Shown here: one piece after another, positions 1 through 5,462 of the stretch
Layout: each line of letters opens with the position of its first letter
Numbering within the stretch: the stretch's first letter is position 1
From: an uncultured Methylophaga sp.
GTDB lineage: Bacteria > Pseudomonadota > Gammaproteobacteria > Nitrosococcales > Methylophagaceae
Reading direction: 5' to 3'
Length of the DNA stretch: 5,462 nucleotides
NCBI GenBank assembly: GCA_947631375.1
Contig: CANRLD010000127.1
Span: 1-5,462, forward strand
Position numbers and translations under genes: made by a program
Notes under the pieces: model-generated
Database searches by the model: none
Seen by the model: only the letters and a program-made list of their open reading frames with translations
Told to the model about the DNA's origin: nothing

Positions 1-952
1 GCAATGGCTGGCAGTATCCCCCGTTTCCATTTGGCAAAGCCCGATGCTTCCTTTTGAGTTACTGCTGCTGGCAATGCTCGGCATTTTGCTGTTACTTGCG
101 CCGCGTGGCTGGCCATTACGCTGGCTAGGCAGTGTCTTGCTGCTGCCGATATTTTTTTACGCGCCTAAACGGCCGGAACAAGGGGAAGTCTGGTTTACCT
201 TGCTGGATGTAGGTCAAGGACTGTCCGCAGTAGTACAAACCCGGCAACACACGCTGGTCTTTGATACTGGTCCGGCGTTTGGTGAATTTGATACCGGCTC
301 GGCAGTCGTCGTACCTTACCTGCGCTATCAGGGAATCAAACAGCTTGATATGTTGATGATAAGCCATGCTGACAATGATCATATCGGCGGAGCTGCCAGT
401 GTACTGGCGGCCTATCCTGCCGCAAAAATCCTTAGCAGCGAGCCGGATAAATTAATCGGTAGTGAACACTGCCAGCAGGGTCAGTCATGGCAATGGGACC
501 AGGTTGATTTTAAAGTGTTATATCCGCACCCACAGCAGCCTGGCAGCCGTAATGATCTGTCCTGTGTTCTCAAAATAAGTAGTGCGTATGGGGCGATCCT
601 GCTGACGGGGGATATTGAACGTTACGCAGAAATCGGACTGGTCAGACACTATCGGGAACAAATCGCGGCCGATATATTAGTGGCACCACATCACGGCAGC
701 CGTACCTCGTCCACCCAGACATTTATCCATTACGTTTCGCCACAATATGTCCTTTTTCCCAGCGGCTATCAGAATCGTTTCAACTTTCCGGCCAGCGATG
801 TTGTAGCCCGCTACCATGCCCTAGGCAGCCAGACCTTTGAGACCGGCAAATCAGGCGCTTTGACGATTAAACTCGATCCGCAGCAGGATCTAACACCGAA
901 CGGTTGGCGACAACAACAACGTAGATTGTGGCAGCGCAACGCTACTGAATAA
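1..952 (+). CDS. comEC: ComEC/Rec2 DNA internalisation protein, C-terminal part (5' end outside window)
   Basis: The frame is open from the left edge (first full codon at base 2) to TAA at 950-952, giving the last 316 residues. The ATG at 44 is internal and not the true start. ComEC is the inner-membrane channel that takes single-stranded DNA into the cytoplasm during natural transformation; the E. coli homologue is YcaI. Numbering from the first codon seen, hydrophobic segments lie at about 17-33 and 40-53. A metallo-beta-lactamase-like domain follows: LDVGQG around D69, FDTG around D88, the metal-site motif HADNDH at 122-127 (H122, D124, D126, H127), LLTGDIE around D204, and APHHGSRTSS with H230/H231. 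The family is usually about 750-800 residues, so over half lies upstream. The metal ligands look intact, which fits the proposed nuclease role of this domain in the family. Whether the whole gene is intact, or the organism transformable, cannot be judged here. Confidence 0.93.
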   Translation, partial: QWLAVSPVSIWQSPMLPFELLLLAMLGILLLLAPRGWPLRWLGSVLLLPIFFYAPKRPEQGEVWFTLLDVGQGLSAVVQTRQHTLVFDTGPAFGEFDTGSAVVVPYLRYQGIKQLDMLMISHADNDHIGGAASVLAAYPAAKILSSEPDKLIGSEHCQQGQSWQWDQVDFKVLYPHPQQPGSRNDLSCVLKISSAYGAILLTGDIERYAEIGLVRHYREQIAADILVAPHHGSRTSSTQTFIHYVSPQYVLFPSGYQNRFNFPASDVVARYHALGSQTFETGKSGALTIKLDPQQDLTPNGWRQQQRRLWQRNATE

Positions 953-994
953 ATGCTTTTTCACGTATCATGTCACCCTTTAAATAACCGGGAT

Positions 995-1003
995 GGACGG
1001 GAG
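995..1003 (+). promoter_or_regulatory. Candidate ribosome binding site deciding the exbB start
   Basis: The purine-rich stretch GGACGGGAG lies directly before the ATG at 1005. Its GGA core (995-997) is 7 bases from that ATG, while the GGGAG part is too close to work well. The alternative in-frame ATG at 993 has no purine-rich sequence in the 20 bases upstream. Together with the N-terminal sequence of the protein, this favours 1005 over 993. The match is modest, so this is a supporting signal only. Confidence 0.4.
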
Positions 1004-1004
1004 C

Positions 1005-1640
1005 ATGCTGGAACTATTCAAAGCAGGTGGCTGGCTGATGTTACCACTGCTACTCTGCTCAATACTTGCCATTGCAATTATTGTTGAACGCTTTTGGAGC
1101 TTGCAACAACGCCGAATTGCGCCACCAGAACTTATCACCCAAATCTGGCAATGGCTACAGTTCCAGCAAGTTGATCAATATCGCATCAACTCCCTGCAGA
1201 AAAATTCGCCACTGGGTCAAATTCTTGCTGCTGGACTACTCAATCGCCACTGTTCACGCGATGTTACCAAGGAAAGCATTGAAGATACGGGTCGCCATGT
1301 CACACAGGCGCTGGAGCGTAACCTTAATACGCTGGGAACCGTAGCCGCCATTTCCCCCTTGCTCGGTTTACTGGGTACAGTGATCGGCATGATCAAGGTA
1401 TTTGCGGTTATTACACTGGAAGGTTCCGGTAATCCTAACACGCTGGCGGGCGGTATTTCTGAAGCGTTAATTACCACGGCTGCCGGCCTGGCGGTCGCCA
1501 TTCCCAGTGTTATTTTTTATCGTTATTTTCGCGGTAAAGTAAATGCGCTGGTCGTCAGCATGGAAGAACAAGCCATGCAATTAATTGAAATGCTCCATGG
1601 TGAACGTGAATTTGATCCGGATGAGGCGCGCTGCAAATGA
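1005..1640 (+). CDS. exbB: MotA/TolQ/ExbB family proton-channel protein (ExbB-like)
   Basis: This is a 211-residue inner-membrane protein that, with ExbD, forms the proton channel of a TonB/Tol-type motor, turning proton motive force into mechanical work. Three membrane segments are visible: about 10-28 near the N-terminus, then 109-135 and 149-173 after a cytoplasmic loop. The core signature is clear: GLLGTVIGM (T125), then GISEALITTAAGLAVAIPSV (E153, T157/T158). These match in position the conserved glutamate and threonines of the E. coli ExbB channel. The start at 1005 gives MLELFKAGGWLMLP, the typical N-terminus of this subfamily; starting at 993 would add MDGS. The gene overlaps exbD by ATGA at 1637-1640 and follows comEC after 52 bases. 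No TonB, TolA or outer-membrane receptor gene is nearby, so its working partner is unknown. TolQ is the alternative name; the loose ExbB/TolQ assignment is firm, the exact subfamily is not. Confidence 0.9.
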   Translation: MLELFKAGGWLMLPLLLCSILAIAIIVERFWSLQQRRIAPPELITQIWQWLQFQQVDQYRINSLQKNSPLGQILAAGLLNRHCSRDVTKESIEDTGRHVTQALERNLNTLGTVAAISPLLGLLGTVIGMIKVFAVITLEGSGNPNTLAGGISEALITTAAGLAVAIPSVIFYRYFRGKVNALVVSMEEQAMQLIEMLHGEREFDPDEARCK

Positions 1641-2062
1641 AATTACTGCCGCGCTATTCAGAAGAACCGGAAGTCAATTTGACACCAATGATCGATGTTG
1701 TCTTTCTGTTGTTATTGTTTTTTGTAGTCTCAACCAGCTTTGTTCGTGAAAGCTCCCTGAAAGTCGATTTACCCGAAGCCAGCGGTCAAGCATTAGTAGA
1801 ACAGGAAACACCCATTGATATTATTATTCGTGGCAGTGGTGAAACGCTGGTCAATGATATTCCGCTAGTGGCCTTATCACGTGACGCCTTGCAAACCAGG
1901 CTGAAAAATATCGCGGGTGATAACACCGATCCGCATATCATTATCAGTGCAGATGCCAATGCCCAATATCAGGATATTGTGACCGCAATGGATGCGGCAC
2001 AACTGCTTGGTTTTACCCGCTTAACACTGGCAACCCGCCAAAACACTGCTGAGACACCATGA
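1637..2062 (+). CDS. exbD: ExbD/TolR family biopolymer transport protein
   Basis: This is a 141-residue protein with one N-terminal membrane helix (about 18-36) and a periplasmic domain, the usual length and layout of ExbD/TolR. The sequence EVNLTPMIDVVFLLLLFF carries the family's hallmark aspartate at D20 inside the membrane helix, the residue thought to be protonated during motor action. The periplasmic end contains IIISADANAQYQDIVTAMDAAQLLGF (about 101-126), a typical ExbD C-terminal motif. The start at 1637 lies within the exbB stop (ATGA), with GAGG at 1623-1626 ten bases upstream as a plausible ribosome site. It overlaps msbA by ATGA at 2059-2062, so exbB, exbD and msbA are probably made by coupled translation. 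The pair is expected to assemble as an ExbB pentamer around ExbD. What it drives is not shown by the sequence. Confidence 0.9.
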   Translation: MKLLPRYSEEPEVNLTPMIDVVFLLLLFFVVSTSFVRESSLKVDLPEASGQALVEQETPIDIIIRGSGETLVNDIPLVALSRDALQTRLKNIAGDNTDPHIIISADANAQYQDIVTAMDAAQLLGFTRLTLATRQNTAETP

Positions 2063-3816
2063 AACCAATAGCGCCTGAAATGAGCGCCCTGCAACTTTAT
2101 CAGCGGCTGCTTGGTTATGTAAAACCGTATTGGCTGGTATTTACTGCGGTTATTCTGTCAATGCTGGTGTACGCAGCCAGTGAAACTGCAATGGCCGCCT
2201 TAATGAAACCGCTGATGGACGGCAGCTTTGTCGAAAAAGACCCACTTGTCATTAAATGGCTGCCTTTCGCCCTGATTGGTATTTTTCTGGTCCGCGGTGT
2301 GGCGAACTTTCTGACAACCTACGGTTTAGGCTGGATTGCCCGTAACGTCATCATGTCATTACGCGCTGAAATGTTTGATCGCCTGTTAACGTTGCCAGCC
2401 AGCTTTTATGACAATAGTACGCCTGGGCAATTAATGTCCAAGTTGTTATATGACGTTGAGCAAGTCGCGGATGCAGCAACCGATGCCATTTTAGTGCTGG
2501 TTCGCGACACCTTGACCATCGTTGGTTTGCTGCTGTGGATGATTTATCTCAATGGTATGTTGTCGCTGATTATTTTGCTCACCGTGCCATTTATCGGTTT
2601 GCTGGTGTATAAAATCAGCACGCGTTTCAGACGTATCAGTAAAACCATTCAGGACTCAATGGGCGATGTTAGCCATAGCTCCAGCGAAATTATCGAAGGT
2701 CATCGGGAAGTCAAAACCTTTGGCAGCCAGCAATATGAAGCCACCCGCTTTAACAAGATAAATCAGCTCAATCGGCGGCAGCGGATGAAAAAAATAGCCA
2801 CCGAAGCCATCAGCCAGCCAATTATCGAATTGATTGCCGTGATCGGCCTGGCGGTAGTGATTTATCTCGCTACTCTGCCGCAACTGCTGGAACAGATAAC
2901 GGTAGGCACGTTTATTTCATTTATTACCGCGATGTTTATGATCCTGACACCGCTGAAACGACTCACCAAACTCAACTCCAAACTGCAGGCGGGGATCGCA
3001 GCCGCTGACAGCGTGTTTACCATGCTGGATCAGCAGCCCGAAGCAGATCTCGGTCAACAGACACTGCCGCAGGTTCGCGGCAATATCCGTTATGAGCAGG
3101 TGTGTTTTCAATATGACAATACCTCTTCCAATGTACTGAATAACATCAGTTTTGAAATCAAAGCCGGGCAAACTATCGCCTTTGTCGGTCATTCCGGTAG
3201 TGGTAAAACCACACTGGTCAGTTTATTACCGCGCTTTTATACACCAAGTAGTGGCAGAATTCTGCTGGATGGTGTCGATATCAACTCACTGCGACTTGCT
3301 GAGTTACGCAAAAATATTTCTCTTGTTAATCAGCAAGTTATACTATTCAACGATACCATTGCCAATAATATCTGCTACGGACAACCACAACAAGTTGCAG
3401 AAAAAGACATTATTGCTGCCGCCAAGGCAGCACATGCCTGGGAGTTTATTCAAAAGCTGCCACTGGGCTTGCAAACCCAGGTAGGCCAAAATGGTGTGCT
3501 GCTTTCGGGTGGGCAACGGCAGCGGCTGGCAATTGCCCGAGCCTTATTACGCGATACGCCAATCCTGGTGCTGGATGAGGCCACGGCATCGCTTGACTCC
3601 GAGGCAGAGCGACATATTCAGTCTGCCCTGGAAAACCTGATGCACAGCCGTACCACGCTGGTGATCGCTCACCGGCTGTCGACCATCGAAAAGGCGGATT
3701 GTATTGTCGTCATGCACAACGGCCATATTGTGGAAACAGGCACCCACCAGCAACTGCTGGAGAAAGGCCAGCATTATGCCGAGCTGCACCGTCTGCAATT
3801 TCAGCAACAGCAATGA
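2059..3816 (+). CDS. msbA: Lipid A export ATP-binding/permease protein MsbA
   Basis: This is a 585-residue half-transporter that works as a homodimer in the inner membrane, flipping core-lipid A from the cytoplasmic to the periplasmic leaflet using ATP. The N-terminal ~320 residues form the six-helix ABC-exporter domain, with hydrophobic stretches at about 24-45, 65-90, 144-165, 166-186, 252-272 and 278-298. The nucleotide-binding domain has all its elements: A-loop tyrosine Y352, Walker A GHSGSGKTT (377-385), Q-loop Q425, signature LLSGGQRQR (481-489), Walker B ILVLDEATA with D506 and catalytic E507, D-loop SLD (511-513) and H-loop H538. The stretches LFNDTIANNI and IAHRLSTIEKAD closely resemble E. 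coli MsbA (582 residues). The start at 2059 overlaps the exbD stop and only a weak GAGAC precedes it, which suggests translational coupling. The MsbA call rests on similarity and on lpxK following directly; other lipid exporters share this fold but not this setting. Confidence 0.95.
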   Translation: MKPIAPEMSALQLYQRLLGYVKPYWLVFTAVILSMLVYAASETAMAALMKPLMDGSFVEKDPLVIKWLPFALIGIFLVRGVANFLTTYGLGWIARNVIMSLRAEMFDRLLTLPASFYDNSTPGQLMSKLLYDVEQVADAATDAILVLVRDTLTIVGLLLWMIYLNGMLSLIILLTVPFIGLLVYKISTRFRRISKTIQDSMGDVSHSSSEIIEGHREVKTFGSQQYEATRFNKINQLNRRQRMKKIATEAISQPIIELIAVIGLAVVIYLATLPQLLEQITVGTFISFITAMFMILTPLKRLTKLNSKLQAGIAAADSVFTMLDQQPEADLGQQTLPQVRGNIRYEQVCFQYDNTSSNVLNNISFEIKAGQTIAFVGHSGSGKTTLVSLLPRFYTPSSGRILLDGVDINSLRLAELRKNISLVNQQVILFNDTIANNICYGQPQQVAEKDIIAAAKAAHAWEFIQKLPLGLQTQVGQNGVLLSGGQRQRLAIARALLRDTPILVLDEATASLDSEAERHIQSALENLMHSRTTLVIAHRLSTIEKADCIVVMHNGHIVETGTHQQLLEKGQHYAELHRLQFQQQQ

Positions 3817-4802
3817 ATACGGATTGGCTGACAAGTCGCTGGTATCGCCCTTCTTTACTAAGCCAGCTATTACGACCATTAAGCTGGCTGTACCGTGGTA
3901 TTACTGTTTTACGCTATCAGGCCTATCGCGTGGGGATCTTCAAGCAAAACGTGCTGCCGGTGCCAGTAATTGTCGTTGGTAACATTACCGTGGGCGGCAC
4001 CGGCAAGACCCCGTTTGTGATTTGGCTGACAGACTATTTACAGCAGCGTGGCTGGCGGCCCGGCATTATCAGCCGGGGCTATGGCGGTCACTCCGAACAA
4101 TATCCTTATACGGTCAAACCGCACAGCAAGGCAGCCATTACCGGCGATGAACCGCTGTTAATTTACCAGCGTACACGCTGTCCTGTTGTGGTTGCGCCAG
4201 ACAGGCTGGCGGCGGGGAAACAGCTACTGGACGAGTTTTCCTGTGATGTCATCATCGCTGATGATGGTATGCAACACTATCGCCTGCAACGCGATATTGA
4301 AATTGTCATTGTTGATGCCAAGCGCGGCTTGGGAAATCAGGCCTGTTTGCCGGCTGGTCCCCTGCGTGAATCAAAGAAGCGACTGCAGTCAGTCGATTTT
4401 GTGGTCTATCATGGCGAACAGTATGAAAGCCGGTTCAGCATGCAATTACGCATTCAACAGGCCATCCAATTAGCCAGACCGAATCACACAATACCGCTGC
4501 AATCGTTCAGTTCTGCTACTGTCCACGCTGTTGCCGGTATCGGTCACCCACAGCGTTTTTTTCAACAGCTGCAGCAACTCGGTTTAACGATAATTCCCCA
4601 TGCCTTTGCCGATCATCACAATTATACCGCTGCAGATTTTCAATTCAGCGAAGCTTATCCGATACTAATGACCGAAAAAGATGCCGTAAAATGTCAGGAT
4701 TTCGCCACTGCCGATATGTGGTTTGTGCCTGCTGATGCTATCGTGAGTCCGTCGCTTGGGCCACAAATCGAACAAAAACTAAGAGAATGTTTACATGGAT
4801 AA
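3813..4802 (+). CDS. lpxK: Tetraacyldisaccharide 4'-kinase LpxK
   Basis: This is a 329-residue membrane-associated kinase that phosphorylates the 4' position of the lipid A disaccharide-1-phosphate to give lipid IVA, at the cytoplasmic face of the inner membrane. E. coli LpxK is 328 residues. Visible features are an N-terminal amphipathic/hydrophobic segment (about 15-32), the P-loop GNITVGGTGKTP (56-67), SRGYGG (87-92), GDEP (111-114), IIADDGMQHYRL (147-158, with D150/D151), LPAGPLRE (179-186), AGIGHPQRFF (241-250), FADHHNY (265-271) and MTEKDAVKC (286-294). The frame is open upstream to an ATG at 3699 inside msbA. The ATG at 3813 is chosen because it gives the family length and an ATGA overlap with the msbA stop. 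No ribosome site precedes it, so translation probably depends on ribosomes finishing msbA. It ends in an 8-base overlap with the next gene. Confidence 0.96.
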   Translation: MNTDWLTSRWYRPSLLSQLLRPLSWLYRGITVLRYQAYRVGIFKQNVLPVPVIVVGNITVGGTGKTPFVIWLTDYLQQRGWRPGIISRGYGGHSEQYPYTVKPHSKAAITGDEPLLIYQRTRCPVVVAPDRLAAGKQLLDEFSCDVIIADDGMQHYRLQRDIEIVIVDAKRGLGNQACLPAGPLRESKKRLQSVDFVVYHGEQYESRFSMQLRIQQAIQLARPNHTIPLQSFSSATVHAVAGIGHPQRFFQQLQQLGLTIIPHAFADHHNYTAADFQFSEAYPILMTEKDAVKCQDFATADMWFVPADAIVSPSLGPQIEQKLRECLHG

Positions 4803-4974
4803 CACTTTACTGGAAATTCTTGCCTGCCCCGTGTGCAAAAGTAGTGTGCTGTATCAAAAAGCGGCACAAGAGCTGGTCTGCAAGGCGTGTCGTATTGCTT
4901 ACCCGATTCGTGATGAAATCCCGGTCATGCTAATTGATGAGGCTCGGGAACTGACGGCTGAAGAATTTTCCTGA
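4795..4974 (+). CDS. ycaR: Trm112-like/YcaR family small zinc-ribbon protein (UPF0434)
   Basis: This 59-residue protein starts MDNTLLEILACPVC and aligns along its whole length with E. coli YcaR (60 residues), including the IPVML and EARELTAEE endings. Four cysteines in two pairs, CPVC (11-14) and CKAC (29-32), form a complete zinc-ribbon pattern. By my recollection E. coli YcaR keeps the first pair but not the full second one. The start overlaps lpxK by 8 bases, with AAGAG at 4781-4785 nine bases upstream as a ribosome site. The stop shares one base with the kdsB start. The family is found beside lpxK and kdsB in many proteobacteria. The Trm112 fold in archaea and eukaryotes activates partner methyltransferases, but no such partner is evident here and the bacterial role is unproven. 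Confidence 0.9.
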   Translation: MDNTLLEILACPVCKSSVLYQKAAQELVCKACRIAYPIRDEIPVMLIDEARELTAEEFS

Positions 4975-5462
4975 TGCAGTTTAAAATCGTTATTCCAGCC
5001 CGCTTCGCTTCCAGCCGGCTGCCAGGTAAACCTTTACGTCAAATCGCTGGCAAACCCATGATTCAACACGTTTATGAACGTGCTCTGGAAAGTGATGCCA
5101 GCAGCGTCATCATCGCCACTGACGATCAGCGCATCGCCGATGCTGCAACAGCATTTGGTGCCGATGTCTGTTTAACGCGTGATGACCATCTATCCGGTAC
5201 CGACAGGTTAGCGGAGGTCGCCCAGCTACGCGCTTTTCACAGCGATGATTTAATCGTCAATGTACAAGGTGATGAGCCCTGCTTACCTGCCGAACTGATC
5301 AATCAAGTAGCAGCCGATCTGGCACAACATCGTGAAGCAGCAATTACCACGCTTTACAGCAAGCTGGAGAACATCGAACAGCTATTTGATCCGAACATTG
5401 TGAAAGTGGTGATTGATGCCAACGGCTATGCAATGTATTTCAGCCGCGCGCCCATTCCCTGG
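4974..5462 (+). CDS. kdsB: 3-deoxy-manno-octulosonate cytidylyltransferase KdsB (3' end outside window)
   Basis: The first 163 codons are present and open to the right edge; the family is about 250 residues, so roughly two thirds is seen. KdsB transfers CMP from CTP to Kdo in the cytoplasm, making the CMP-Kdo that is added to lipid IVA, the product of LpxK upstream. Visible motifs are the CTP-binding loop IPARFASSRLPGKPL (7-21; R10, R15, K19), IIATDD (46-51), LTRDDHLSGTDRLAEV (67-82), the metal-binding VNVQGDEP (95-102, D100) and YFSRAPIPW (155-163). All match E. coli KdsB closely. The start at 4974 is fixed by the TGATG junction with the preceding gene and by the family N-terminus; a weak GAAGAA lies at 4960-4965. 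No frameshift or missing residue is seen in the part present. Confidence 0.96.
   Translation, partial: MQFKIVIPARFASSRLPGKPLRQIAGKPMIQHVYERALESDASSVIIATDDQRIADAATAFGADVCLTRDDHLSGTDRLAEVAQLRAFHSDDLIVNVQGDEPCLPAELINQVAADLAQHREAAITTLYSKLENIEQLFDPNIVKVVIDANGYAMYFSRAPIPW

Noticed and set aside
125..382. Minus-strand open frame of 85 codons within comEC.
   Set aside because: It lies opposite the conserved metallo-beta-lactamase domain and its translation resembles no known protein; it is a shadow of the real gene.
958..985. Possible promoter in the comEC-exbB gap: TTTTCA (958-963) and TTAAAT (980-985) spaced by 16 bases.
   Set aside because: Each box matches the sigma-70 consensus at only 4 of 6 positions. 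The implied transcription start would fall at about 992, leaving almost no leader before exbB. In AT-rich gap sequence such matches are expected by chance.
953..1004. Possible terminator or small gene in the 52-base gap, including an ATG at 953.
   Set aside because: No stem-loop followed by a T run is visible, and the ATG at 953 is in the comEC frame just after its stop, with no family resemblance or ribosome site.
1066..1501. Open frames on both strands inside exbB.
   Set aside because: They overlap a gene with clear family motifs and show no membrane pattern, domain or ribosome site of their own.
2656..3879. Several open frames of 75-110 codons on both strands across msbA.
   Set aside because: The msbA frame holds a full set of ABC-transporter motifs across this region; the others are by-products of its codon pattern.
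3704..4473. Open frames of 92 and 95 codons overlapping the msbA end and lpxK.
   Set aside because: They are out of frame with the conserved LpxK motifs and resemble no known protein.
1..5462. A hidden accessory system: insertion sequence, phage or defence genes, CRISPR or long repeats.
   Set aside because: Nearly every base is in recognisable housekeeping genes of one strand. I saw no transposase, inverted-repeat ends, direct-repeat array or abrupt change in composition.

Overview
This is a gene-dense chromosomal segment from a Gram-negative bacterium, most likely a non-enteric gammaproteobacterium. All genes lie on the + strand and base composition is moderate and even, at roughly 50% G+C by eye. 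The evidence is the order comEC - exbB - exbD - msbA - lpxK - ycaR-like - kdsB, which matches the enterobacterial ycaI-msbA-lpxK-ycaQ-ycaR-kdsB neighbourhood. Two differences from that neighbourhood stand out: an ExbB/ExbD pair sits between comEC and msbA, and ycaQ is absent. The sequence alone does not identify the genus.

Layout: positions 1-952 hold the 3' part of a ComEC/Rec2 DNA-uptake channel gene, with its last membrane segments and a metallo-beta-lactamase-like domain. A 52-base gap, the only noncoding DNA in the window, leads to exbB (1005-1640). From there every gene junction overlaps. exbB/exbD, exbD/msbA and msbA/lpxK each share an ATGA. lpxK and the ycaR-like gene overlap by 8 bases. 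The ycaR-like gene and kdsB share a single base (TGATG). kdsB runs off the right edge.

Function: three genes belong to the lipid A/Kdo part of lipopolysaccharide synthesis. LpxK phosphorylates the lipid A disaccharide, KdsB activates Kdo as CMP-Kdo, and MsbA flips core-lipid A across the inner membrane. The small zinc-ribbon protein is a standard neighbour of lpxK/kdsB with no settled role. ExbB/ExbD form a proton-driven inner-membrane motor of the TonB/Tol type, but no TonB or TolA partner is in the window. Their tight coupling to msbA is the most thought-provoking aspect of the locus. ComEC is probably a syntenic neighbour and not part of the LPS pathway.

I found no mobile element, RNA gene, CRISPR array, terminator or unknown gene family. 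The window is a conserved housekeeping locus, not an accessory island, and I do not see a previously undescribed system in it.
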